Part shown: positions 23,442 through 33,200 of the stretch, piece by piece
How positions within the stretch are numbered: the stretch's first letter is position 1
Layout of the letters: every line of letters starts with the position of its first letter
NCBI GenBank assembly: GCA_965657965.1
Contig: CBFHQM010000009.1
Location: 1-64,000, forward strand
DNA: 64,000 bases
Source: UBA8752 sp965657965
GTDB taxonomy: Bacteria > Bacteroidota > Bacteroidia > Flavobacteriales_D > Sanyastnellaceae
Reading direction: 5' to 3'
Notes under the pieces: model-generated
Told to the model about the DNA's origin: nothing
Databases searched by the model: none
The model's input: the letters and a program-made list of their open reading frames with translations, nothing else
Made by a program: the position numbers and the translations under genes

Positions 23442-24229
23442 GTCACAGAGAGGCGAAGGCCATCCTCACCGAGGAAAACCCCTTTGGGCAATTCGGCGGC
23501 CACATCGGCATGGGCCCCCAATAAGTGGCTAATGTGCGTCAAGTATGCCGCACGGGGAGCGACTTTCTCGATGACTTCCAAGGCCTCTTCCAGATTAAAG
23601 TGGCTCATGTGTTTCTCTTTTCGAAGCGCATTCAAGACCAGAATTTCGGTTCCTTCCAATCTCGACCACGTCTCGGGCGCCAACGCATTGGCGTCTGTGA
23701 TGTAAGAAATGGGACCAATCCGAAAACCGTAAACCGGCAGCTTGTAGTGCTGGACGGGAAGCGGAACCACGTTTACTCCTCCCATCGAAAATGGATTCCC
23801 GTCCAATGAATGCATGCGCACCCTTGGAATTCCAGGATATGGATTGGCCGAAAAAACGTATTGAAATTCACGTCGCAAAGCCTCCTGAACGCGCGGTTCC
23901 GCGTAAACATCCATGTCCCGTTTTTGGCGGAAATTGAAGGCCCGGATGTCGTCCAAACCCGCAACGTGGTCCTTGTGCTCGTGCGTAAACAACACGGCAT
24001 CCAAGGTGCGCACATCGTTCTGCAGCATTTGCTGCCGAAAGTCAGGGCCAGTATCCACCACAAATGTCTTGGGCCCCTCTGGCGCATGCACGCCATCGAC
24101 CTCAAACAACGCGCTGGAACGCAGTCGCCGGTCTCGAACATCCGCCGAAGTGCACACGTGGCAGTCACAAGCGATGACCGGAACCCCTTGCGAAGTGCCT
24201 GTACCGAGGAGTGTAAGATGGACGCCCAT
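23438..24229 (-). CDS. PhnP-like MBL-fold metallo-hydrolase
   Basis: This 263-residue protein has a metallo-beta-lactamase fold with HEHKDH at residues 83-88. The N-terminus LLGTGTSQGVPVIACDCHVC is typical of PhnP-like phosphodiesterases, where the Cys cluster binds a structural zinc. PhnP opens 5-phosphoribosyl 1,2-cyclic phosphate, but no other phosphonate gene is near, so the substrate is uncertain. It is the first gene of the operon with the LpxL-like gene and rarA; a TAACTTTG element eight bases before the ATG implies a nearly leaderless mRNA. Confidence 0.87.
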   Translation of the reverse strand: MGVHLTLLGTGTSQGVPVIACDCHVCTSADVRDRRLRSSALFEVDGVHAPEGPKTFVVDTGPDFRQQMLQNDVRTLDAVLFTHEHKDHVAGLDDIRAFNFRQKRDMDVYAEPRVQEALRREFQYVFSANPYPGIPRVRMHSLDGNPFSMGGVNVVPLPVQHYKLPVYGFRIGPISYITDANALAPETWSRLEGTEILVLNALRKEKHMSHFNLEEALEVIEKVAPRAAYLTHISHLLGAHADVAAELPKGVFLGEDGLRLSVT

Positions 24230-24236
24230 AGAATTC

Positions 24237-24244
24237 CAAAGTTA
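24237..24244 (-). promoter_or_regulatory. -7 promoter element of the PhnP-like/LpxL-like/rarA operon
   Basis: The minus strand reads TAACTTTG, an exact TAnnTTTG match, eight bases before the ATG at 24229. No clear TTG box accompanies it. Confidence 0.5.
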
Positions 24245-24280
24245 ATTCGGGGGCGTTCGGGGGATACGGCCTTCGGACGA

Positions 24281-24288
24281 TACCTTTG
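24281..24288 (+). promoter_or_regulatory. -7 promoter element of the divergent gene at 24312
   Basis: TACCTTTG matches TAnnTTTG exactly. It lies 24 bases before the GTG start at 24312 and supports that start. No TTG box is found at the right distance. Confidence 0.5.
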
Positions 24289-24311
24289 CGACACACCATT
24301 CTTTCGGAAAC

Positions 24312-25772
24312 GTGGAAAGCAACCGTGTCGTTCTCTCGGCCAAACAAAAGGCCCTCCGAATCAACATGAACCACGATCTCTATGGCACATTTGCCGAGAT
24401 CGGGGCCGGTCAGGAGGTTGTGCGGCATTTTTTCCGCGCAGGCGGTGCCAGTGGCACCATCGCCAAAACGATCAGCGCCTACGACAAGGACTTCAGCGAT
24501 GCCATCTATGGCATTGAAAGGTCCGGGCGATATGTATGTGAGCCTCGGGTTCAAAAAATGCTCGACCACGAGTATCGTTTGTGCGAAGAGCGCCTGCCCC
24601 GTGAAAAGCACCCTTCTAAGAAGTTCTTTGCTTTTGCCAATACGGTGGCCACCATCAACTACCACAAGACCATCGAAGGACACGGGTGGTTTGGCGTTCG
24701 GTTTCAAACCGCACCCAACAAGCCGCCCAACACCATCATTCTGCACGCGCGCTTTCACGAGCCCGATGCCTTGCTCCAACACGCCACCATTGGCATTCTC
24801 GGGGTCAACCTGATTTATGGATGTCACTTCCTGTTCAAGCAGCCCAACGATTTGTTGCAGAGCCTCTACGACGAACTGGACAAGGACCGAATCGAGATTG
24901 ACACGATTCAGATGAATGGCCCGGACTTCGCGGGTGTGGACAACCGTTTGCTCTCGTTGCAACTGGTCAAGCATGGAATGACCGACGCCGTCATCTTCTC
25001 CCCCGACGGACGCAACTTGCAAGCAGCCGACGTGCTGTACAAGAAGAACATCCTCGCCATTCGTGGCAGCTTCCGCCCGGTCACCCGAGTCAATCTGGAC
25101 ATGACCCAACGGGGCTTGGCGATGTTCAAAGAGGAAAACCGCGTCGAAGAAGACAAAATTCAGTTGTTGTTCGAGATCACCCTCAACAACCTCAAAGCCG
25201 AGGGAGACATCGACGAAAAAGACTTCTTGGACAGGGCTGACATCCTATGCTCACTTGGCCAGACGGTGCTCATTTCGAACTACCAGGAGTATTACAAGCT
25301 CATTGAATACTTCTCTCGCTACACCAAGAAACGCATGGGTGTCATCATGGGCGGAAACGCCATGATGGACCTCTTCAATGAGCGCTATTATCGCGAGCTC
25401 AATGGCGGCATTCTCGAGGCATTTGGCATCATGTTCAGCCGAGACCTCAAGGTGTATGCCTACCCTTGGCACGATGCCGCCAACGATGTGCTCATTCGGA
25501 CGGACAATGCGCCCATCCACCCCCGCATCAAGCCCTTGTACGATTACCTCTTGTTCAACAAGAGAATCACAGACATCCACCTCGACGACTTGTCCTTGCT
25601 TGACATCTTCAGTGCAGAGGTGCTTCGGATGATCCGTTCTGGTGAATCAGGATGGGAAGACATGGTGCCGCAGGAGGTCGACAACATCATCAAGCGCAGC
25701 CGTCTGTTTGGCTACGCTGGCCCTACTCCCACCACCGGCACCGGGCTTACGGATGCCGCCATGCTGAACTGA
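24312..25772 (+). CDS. Conserved Bacteroidota protein of unknown function
   Basis: This 486-residue soluble protein has no signal peptide and no catalytic motif that I can name. It begins with an Ala/Lys-rich helix, then MNHDLYGTFAEIGAGQEVVRHFFRAGGASGTIAKT, a block I recall from a widely conserved Bacteroidota family that carries inconsistent database names (I would not trust nucleotide-adenylyltransferase or TonB-receptor labels: neither a HxGH motif nor a beta-barrel is seen). GVNLIYGCHF and VIFSPDGRNLQAADVLYKKNI are further striking segments. I use the GTG start at 24312 because the preceding promoter and the family N-terminus fit; ATG at 24366 is the alternative. Confidence 0.8.
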   Translation: MESNRVVLSAKQKALRINMNHDLYGTFAEIGAGQEVVRHFFRAGGASGTIAKTISAYDKDFSDAIYGIERSGRYVCEPRVQKMLDHEYRLCEERLPREKHPSKKFFAFANTVATINYHKTIEGHGWFGVRFQTAPNKPPNTIILHARFHEPDALLQHATIGILGVNLIYGCHFLFKQPNDLLQSLYDELDKDRIEIDTIQMNGPDFAGVDNRLLSLQLVKHGMTDAVIFSPDGRNLQAADVLYKKNILAIRGSFRPVTRVNLDMTQRGLAMFKEENRVEEDKIQLLFEITLNNLKAEGDIDEKDFLDRADILCSLGQTVLISNYQEYYKLIEYFSRYTKKRMGVIMGGNAMMDLFNERYYRELNGGILEAFGIMFSRDLKVYAYPWHDAANDVLIRTDNAPIHPRIKPLYDYLLFNKRITDIHLDDLSLLDIFSAEVLRMIRSGESGWEDMVPQEVDNIIKRSRLFGYAGPTPTTGTGLTDAAMLN

Positions 25773-25837
25773 GCGTCAGAATGAAAGCGGGCTTGAAGGC
25801 CGCCGTTTCTTCCGACTTCTTGTCCTTTACCTCAAGC

Positions 25838-25866
25838 AAAAAGGCGGCCCGAAGGCCGCCTTTTTT
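25838..25866. terminator. Bidirectional terminator between the 24312 gene and rpoC
   Basis: A 12-base stem (AAAAAGGCGGCC with GGCCGCCTTTTT) closes a CGAA tetraloop and ends in T-runs on both strands. It separates two convergent transcripts, including the end of the tuf-rpoBC superoperon. Confidence 0.93.
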
Positions 25867-25890
25867 GCATTGCGAATGGAAGTGAAGGGC

Positions 25891-28800
25891 TTATTCAGCC
25901 GCTTCCGCATCTTCCACGTTCGCTTCCGTTAGGTTGTCGAACTCATCTTGTGAGCCCACCACCATGTTGTGCCACTTGCGCACACCTGTTCCTGCAGGAA
26001 TCAAGTGACCCACGATCACGTTCTCCTTCAGGCCGCCGAGGTGGTCCTCCTTGGCGCTAACTGCAGCCTCGTTGAGCACCTTCGTGGTCTCCTGGAAGGA
26101 GGCCGCCGAAATGAACGACTTGGTCTGCAATGAAGCACGGGTGATGCCCTGCAACAACGGACGGGCTGTAGCGGGAAGCGCCTCACGGGCTTCCACCAAC
26201 TTCCCATCGTTCCTGCGAATGGCACCGTTCTCATCACGCAATTGGCGTGCGGTCACCATTTGGCCTTCGGTCAACTCCTTGCTGTCGCCAGCATCGGATA
26301 CGACCACCATGCCAAACATGCGGTTGTTCTCGTCCATGAAGTCGGCCTTCTCAGCGAACTGCTTCTCAAGGAAACGCGTATCGCCTGGATCTTCGACCAC
26401 CACTTTCTTCATCATCTGGCGGACAATCACTTCGAAGTGCTTGTCGTTGATCTTCACACCCTGCAAGCGATACACCTCTTGAATCTCATTCACGAGGTAC
26501 TCCTGCACAGCAGTTGGACCCTTAATCGCCAAGATGTCTGCTGGCGTTGTAGCGCCGTCCGACATGGGCATACCGGCCTTCACGAAGTCATTCTCTTGAA
26601 CGAGGATGTGCTTGGCGAGTGGCACGAGGTACTTGCGCTTTTCTCCAGTGCGGCTCTCCACAATGATCTCACGGTTACCCCGCTTGATCTTGCCGTAAGA
26701 AGCGATACCGTCCACCTCTGACACAACTGCCGGGTTCGATGGGTTACGCGCTTCAAAGAGCTCCGTTACACGAGGCAAACCTCCCGTAATGTCACCGGAC
26801 TTACCGGCCACACGTGGAATCTTCGCCAAGATGCGTCCGGTTCCAACGCTGTCGCCTTCCTCTACGCTCACGTGAGCGCCCACAGGAAGGGAGTAAACTT
26901 TAAGGACTTCCTTCTTAGGCCCAACAATGTGAATCGCAGGGTTCTTCTTCTTGTCCTTGGTCTCCGTGATCACAATCTCGCGGAATCCAGTCTGCTCGTC
27001 CAACTCCTCGCGGTACGTAACGCCCTCTTCGACCATGTCGAAGACAACCGTTCCGTCTTCCTCGCTGATGATGGCGTTGTTGTAGGGGTCCCAAGTACAA
27101 ATGAGGTCTCCCTTCTTCACCTTCTTGCCGCTCTTGACATGAAGAATGCCGCCGTAAGGCAAGTTGGTTGAGCTCAGCGTGATGCCAATCTCGGCATCGA
27201 TCACCTTGAACTCTGTAGAACGAGACACCACAACGGTCTCCACCTCGCCGTCAGGCGTGGTGCGCTGAACCGTGCGAAGGTCTTCCAATTCCACAACACC
27301 GTCTTGACGGGCCGTGATTTCGTTTTCGTCCGAGATCTTGGAAGCTGTACCACCTACGTGGAACGTACGCAGTGTCAACTGTGTGCCTGGCTCACCAATC
27401 GATTGAGCGGCAATCACACCCACGGCTTCACCCTCCTGCACCAAACGGTTTGTGCTCAAGGCACGTCCGTAACACTTGGCACAAACGCCTTTGCGGCTTT
27501 CGCAGGTGAGCACAGAGCGCATCTCCACTTCATCGATGCCTGCAGCTTCGATACTGGCTGCTACAGCTTCGGTGATTTCCTCACCTCCAGCCACAATCAG
27601 CTCATCGGTTTCGGGGTGTAGCACATCCAAAACAGATGTACGGCCCACGATGCGGTCAGCCAATGACTCCACAATCTCCTCGTTTTTACGCAAAGCAGTG
27701 GCGTGCAAACCACGGATGGTTCCGCAGTCATACTCCGTGATGATCACGTCTTGAGCCACGTCAACCAAACGACGGGTCAAGTAACCCGCGTCAGCTGTCT
27801 TCAACGCCGTATCCGCCAGTCCCTTCCGGGCACCGTGGGTAGAGATGAAGTACTCCAAGATGGACAGTCCCTCCTTAAAGTTCGAGAGAATCGGGTTTTC
27901 AATGATGTCCTGACCTCCTGCCGCACTGGACTTTTGAGGCTTGGCCATCAAACCACGCATTCCGCTCAACTGACGAATCTGCTCCTTGGAACCACGGGCG
28001 CCAGAGTGCATCATCATGTAAATGGAGTTGAAGCCTTGCTTGTCTGTTTCCAGACGCTCCATCAGGATGTTCGTCAACCTCGAGTTGGTGTTGGTCCAAA
28101 TGTCAATGATCTGGTTGTACCGCTCGTTGTTGGTGATCAGACCCATGTTGTAGTTGTCCATCACCTCACCCACACGGTCATTTGCCGCATCGACCAACTC
28201 CACTTTCTCTTTTGGTATGATGATGTCGTTGAGGTTGAAGCTCAAGCCGCCTTTATAGGCCATCGTGAAGCCGAGCTTCTTGATGTCGTCGAGGAACTGA
28301 ACTGTACGTGGCACGCCCACAGCGAGCAACACGTCCGAAATGATCGTCCGGAGGCTCTTCTTGGTCAGAAGGTCATTCACATAACCAGCTTCCGTTGGCA
28401 CCACTTCATTGAAGAGCACACGACCCACAGTGGTATCCACAATGCTGGCATTGCCCATGTGATCGTTCCAACGCACCTTAATTCCCGCGTGCAACGCCGC
28501 GCGGCCTTCGTTGTAAGCGATGATCACCTCTTCTGGAGAGTAGAAGGTCATGCCTTCTCCTTTCACTGGCTCCTCCTTGGTGGATTTGCGCTCTTTGGTG
28601 ATGTAGTACAAACCGAGAACCATGTCCTGTGATGGGACCGTAATCGGAGCACCGTTCGCAGGGTTCAAGATGTTGTGGCTGGCCAGCATCAAAAGCTGAG
28701 CCTCCAAAATGGCCGCAGGGCCCAATGGGAGGTGAACCGCCATCTGGTCACCGTCGAAGTCAGCGTTAAACGCCGTACACGCCAGTGGGTGCAACTGCAA

Positions 28801-30189
28801 CGCCTTGCCCTCGATCATCTTGGGCTGGAATGCCTGGATACCCAAACGGTGAAGGGTAGGAGCACGGTTGAGCAGCACAGGGTGCGACTTCATCACGTTT
28901 TCCAAGATGTCCCACACCACAGGCTCTTTGGCATCCACAATCTTCTTGGCTGACTTCACGGTCTTCACCACACCCCGCTCAATCATCTTGCGGATGATGA
29001 AGGGCTTGTAAAGCTCAGCGGCCATGTTCTTCGGCATGCCACACTCGTGGAGCTTGAGTTCAGGACCAACGACGATAACAGAACGTGCAGAGTAGTCCAC
29101 ACGCTTACCGAGGAGGTTCTGACGGAAACGGCCCTGCTTTCCCTTCAGGCTGTCTGAGAGAGACTTCAGCGGACGGTTGCTTTCGGTCTTCACAGCAGAA
29201 GACTTCCGGCTGTTGTCGAACAAGCTGTCCACAGCTTCTTGCAACATCCGCTTCTCGTTCCGGAGAATCACATCTGGGGCCTTGATCTCGATCAATCGCT
29301 TCAAGCGGTTGTTCCGGATGATCACACGGCGGTAGAGGTCATTCAAGTCAGAAGTAGCGAAACGTCCGCCATCGAGTGGCACCAATGGACGCAGCTCTGG
29401 TGGAATCACAGGAACGACCTTGACGATCATCCATTCCGGCTTGTTTTCAATGCGGTGATTCGCATCGCGCAATGCTTCCACAACCTGGAGGCGCTTCAGC
29501 GCCTCGTTCTTACGCTGCTGGCTGGTCTCGGTGTTGGCACTGTGACGCAGGTCGAAGCTCAGTTGGTTCAAGTCGAGGTTGCCCAACATGTCGTAGAGGG
29601 CTTCTGCGCCCATCTTCGCCACAAACTTGTTGGGGTCTTTCTCGTCGAGGTACTGATTGTCCTTGGGCAACGTATCCAGAATGTCCAAGTACTCCTCTTC
29701 AGTAAGGAATTCGTTGACATCCAAAGACTCTCCATCCGTCTTCGTTGCGACACCCGGCTGGATGACGACATAACGCTCGTAATAGATGATCTGATCGAGC
29801 TTCTTGGTGGGCAGTCCCAGCAAGTAACCGATTTTGTTTGGCAGGCTTCGGAAGTACCAGATGTGCGCCACAGGGATCACAAGCTGAATGTGTCCCATGC
29901 GCTCACGGCGGACTTTCTTTTCGGTCACTTCTACGCCACAACGGTCGCAGACGATTCCCTTGTAGCGAATCCGCTTGTACTTGCCGCAGTGGCACTCGTA
30001 GTCCTTGACAGGGCCGAAAATGCGCTCGCAGAAAAGGCCATCGCGCTCGGGCTTGTAAGTCCGGTAGTTGATGGTCTCAGGCTTCAGCACCTCGCCATGG
30101 CTTTGCTCGAGGATTTCCTCGGGCGATGCCATGCTGATGCGAATCTTGTTGAAGTCGCTCGAGAGCTTCGGGGTCTTGTTGTTGGTCAT
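25891..30189 (-). CDS. rpoC: RNA polymerase subunit beta'
   Basis: This 1432-residue protein is the catalytic beta' subunit. The N-terminal zinc site is CHCGKYKR ... CDRCG, the active-site loop NADFDGDQMAVHLPL binds magnesium, and a second zinc site is in CESRKGVCAKCYGR. The length and the N-terminus (SSDFNKIRISMASPEEIL) match Bacteroidota orthologues. It is the last gene of the superoperon: rpoB ends 37 bases upstream and a strong terminator follows. Confidence 0.99.
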   Translation of the reverse strand: MTNNKTPKLSSDFNKIRISMASPEEILEQSHGEVLKPETINYRTYKPERDGLFCERIFGPVKDYECHCGKYKRIRYKGIVCDRCGVEVTEKKVRRERMGHIQLVIPVAHIWYFRSLPNKIGYLLGLPTKKLDQIIYYERYVVIQPGVATKTDGESLDVNEFLTEEEYLDILDTLPKDNQYLDEKDPNKFVAKMGAEALYDMLGNLDLNQLSFDLRHSANTETSQQRKNEALKRLQVVEALRDANHRIENKPEWMIVKVVPVIPPELRPLVPLDGGRFATSDLNDLYRRVIIRNNRLKRLIEIKAPDVILRNEKRMLQEAVDSLFDNSRKSSAVKTESNRPLKSLSDSLKGKQGRFRQNLLGKRVDYSARSVIVVGPELKLHECGMPKNMAAELYKPFIIRKMIERGVVKTVKSAKKIVDAKEPVVWDILENVMKSHPVLLNRAPTLHRLGIQAFQPKMIEGKALQLHPLACTAFNADFDGDQMAVHLPLGPAAILEAQLLMLASHNILNPANGAPITVPSQDMVLGLYYITKERKSTKEEPVKGEGMTFYSPEEVIIAYNEGRAALHAGIKVRWNDHMGNASIVDTTVGRVLFNEVVPTEAGYVNDLLTKKSLRTIISDVLLAVGVPRTVQFLDDIKKLGFTMAYKGGLSFNLNDIIIPKEKVELVDAANDRVGEVMDNYNMGLITNNERYNQIIDIWTNTNSRLTNILMERLETDKQGFNSIYMMMHSGARGSKEQIRQLSGMRGLMAKPQKSSAAGGQDIIENPILSNFKEGLSILEYFISTHGARKGLADTALKTADAGYLTRRLVDVAQDVIITEYDCGTIRGLHATALRKNEEIVESLADRIVGRTSVLDVLHPETDELIVAGGEEITEAVAASIEAAGIDEVEMRSVLTCESRKGVCAKCYGRALSTNRLVQEGEAVGVIAAQSIGEPGTQLTLRTFHVGGTASKISDENEITARQDGVVELEDLRTVQRTTPDGEVETVVVSRSTEFKVIDAEIGITLSSTNLPYGGILHVKSGKKVKKGDLICTWDPYNNAIISEEDGTVVFDMVEEGVTYREELDEQTGFREIVITETKDKKKNPAIHIVGPKKEVLKVYSLPVGAHVSVEEGDSVGTGRILAKIPRVAGKSGDITGGLPRVTELFEARNPSNPAVVSEVDGIASYGKIKRGNREIIVESRTGEKRKYLVPLAKHILVQENDFVKAGMPMSDGATTPADILAIKGPTAVQEYLVNEIQEVYRLQGVKINDKHFEVIVRQMMKKVVVEDPGDTRFLEKQFAEKADFMDENNRMFGMVVVSDAGDSKELTEGQMVTARQLRDENGAIRRNDGKLVEAREALPATARPLLQGITRASLQTKSFISAASFQETTKVLNEAAVSAKEDHLGGLKENVIVGHLIPAGTGVRKWHNMVVGSQDEFDNLTEANVEDAEAAE

Positions 30190-30226
30190 CTTTTGGTGAA
30201 GATCAATGGGTTGAAGCAGGAGTGAC

Positions 30227-33200
30227 TCAGGCCTCCAAGGCCACGGTCAATCCCAATCCGCGCAACTCGTGCATCAATACGTTAAAGGATTCCGGAATGC
30301 CTGGTGTTGGCATAGGATCTCCTTTCACAATCGCCTCGTAGGTCTTGGCGCGTCCGACAACGTCGTCCGACTTGACCGTGAGGATTTCCTGAAGAATGTG
30401 GGAGGCACCGAAGGCCTCGAGGGCCCACACCTCCATCTCTCCAAAACGCTGTCCACCGAACTGCGCCTTACCACCCAACGGCTGCTGGGTAATGAGACTG
30501 TAGGGTCCGATTGAACGGGCGTGCATTTTGTCGTCCACCATGTGACTCAGTTTGATCATGTAGATCACACCGACCGTTGCGGGCTGGTCAAAACGCTCAC
30601 CTGTTTCTCCGTCGTAGAGGTGGGTTACACCAAAACTCGGCACATTGGCCTTCTCCGTGTATCCGGTAATGTCGTCCAGACTTGCACCATCAAAAATGGG
30701 CGTTGCGAACTTCATTCCGAGCTTCTCTCCTGCCCATCCCAACACAGTCTCATAGATCTGTCCGAGGTTCATTCGAGAAGGTACACCAAGTGGGTTGAGC
30801 ACGATGTCCACAGGGGTTCCGTCCTCGAGGAACGGCATGTCTTCCTTCCGCACGATACGGGCGACAATTCCCTTGTTTCCGTGACGTCCAGCCATCTTAT
30901 CTCCCACCTTCAGCTTCCGCTTGTTGGCGACAAATACTTTGGCGAGTTTCACGATGCCTGCAGGCAACTCATCGCCTACCGTCACTTGGAACTTCTTCCG
31001 CTTGAACGTACCGAGGAGGTCGTTGTACTTCAGGTTGTAGTTGTGCACCACGCGCTTCACCAAACGGTTGTTGTCCTCGTCGCGTGTCCAGCCGTCTGTG
31101 TTGACGATGCTGAAGTCCAGAGTCTGCAATGCGCGCTGGGTAAACTTGACGCCCTTCTTGATCTGAACTTCCTTGTAGTAGTTCATGACCCCTTGAGACG
31201 TCTTGCCTCCGACCACCTTCATCAACTTCTCGATGAGGCCTTTGCGAAGCACTGCTGCTTCCTTGTCGAATTCACCGTCGATGGTCTCCAAAATGGCCTT
31301 GTCCGCAGCCTTTGACTTGCGGTCCTTGACCATGCGAGAGAACAACATCTTGTCGATGACCACGCCCGAGGCACTGGGACCGAGCTTCAAAGAGGCGTCT
31401 TTGACGTCTCCAGCCTTGTCACCAAAAATTGCACGGAGCAACTTCTCCTCTGGACTGGGGTCACTCTCTCCTTTCGGCGTGATTTTTCCAATCAAAATGT
31501 CGCCTGCACCCACGTGGGCACCAATGCGAATCAATCCGTTTTCGTCGAGGTCTTTGGTGGCTTCTTCACTCACGTTCGGGATGTCCGCTGTGAGCTCTTC
31601 CTGTCCGCGTTTCGTGTCGCGTACCTCCAAGCTGTACTCAGTCACGTGCAATGAAGTGAAAACGTCCTCCCGAACCACACGGTCCGAAATCACGATCGCA
31701 TCCTCAAAGTTGTACCCTTTCCAAGGCATGAAGGCCACCTTCATGTTCTGACCCAAAGCGAGCTCTCCGCTCTGCGTTGAGTATCCCTCCACCATGATGT
31801 CGCCGCGCTCCACGCGCATGCCTTTCGACACAATGGGCTTCAAGTTGATGCACGTACCCTGGTTGGTCTTGGCGAACTTGGTGATGTCGTAGACTTTAAT
31901 GTCGTCTTCGAAAGAAACCAAACGGTCGTTTTCGTCCATCTGGTAACGGATGTGGATCTCGTTTCCGTCCACGTATTCCACTACACCATCGCCTTCGGCT
32001 GTAACCAACACTCGGCTGTCACGGGCCACTTGACTCTCCAAACCAGTACCCACAATAGGACTATTTGGACGCATCAAAGGCACCGCCTGACGCATCATGT
32101 TCGATCCCATCAACGCACGGTTCGCGTCGTCATTCTCCAAGAAAGGAATCAATGAAGCCGCAATCGAAGCAATTTGGTTCGGTGCCACGTCCACGTACTT
32201 GATCTCCGTTGGAGCCACGAGCGGGAAGTCACCTTGCAAACGCGCCTTGATGATGTCGTTCTTGAACGTACCGTCGTCGTTCAGTCCCACTGTCGCTTGC
32301 GCGATGATGGCACTGTCTTCTTCTTCGGCAGACAAATAGGAGATGCCTTCACCCCCAACACGTGCCACGCCCTCGTTGACTTCGCGGTAAGGCGTTTCAA
32401 TGAAACCGAGTCGGTTCACCTTGGCGTAAACGCAGAGAGAGCTGATCAAACCAATGTTTGGTCCCTCTGGCGTCTCGATCGTGCACAGACGTCCATAGTG
32501 CGTGTAGTGCACGTCTCGAACCTCAAAACCAGCACGCTCACGTGACAAACCACCAGGTCCGAGTGCGGAGATTCTACGCTTGTGCGTCACCTCACTCAGT
32601 GGGTTGGTCTGGTCCATGAACTGGCTCAGCTGGTTGGTTCCAAAGAAGGAATTGATGACCGAGCTGAGTGTCTTCGCGTTGATCAAGTCCGTTGGAGTGA
32701 ACACCTCGTTGTCACGGACATTCATCCGCTCACGAATGGTCCGTGCCATCCGGGCAAGACCCACACCAAACTGGTTGTGAAGCTGCTCACCCACCGTACG
32801 AATACGACGGTTAGACAGGTGGTCAATGTCGTCCACATCTGACTTCGAGTTCACCAGGTCAATGAGGAACTTGATGATCAGGATAATGTCGTCCTTGGTG
32901 AGTGTCCGAGACTCCTCGGACATGTCGATGCCCAACTTCCGGTTGATTCGGAAACGGCCAACTTCACCCAAGTCATAACGCTGCTCTGAGAAGAACAACT
33001 TGTCAATCACGCCGCGGGCCGTATCCATGTCTGGCGGCTCGGCATTACGCAGTTGACGGTAGATGTATTCCACCGCTTCCTTTTCGCTGTTCGAAGGGTC
33101 CTTCTGCAGCGTGTTGTGAATGATGGCGTAGTCCGCTTGGTTGATGTCCTCCTTATGCAGGATGATGGACTTCGAGCCGGACTCCGTAATGAGCTCAATG

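Noticed and set aside
29239..30225. A 328-codon plus-strand open frame antisense to the start of rpoC
   Set aside because: It has no recognisable protein features and lies entirely within the highly conserved rpoC frame; it is a codon-usage shadow.
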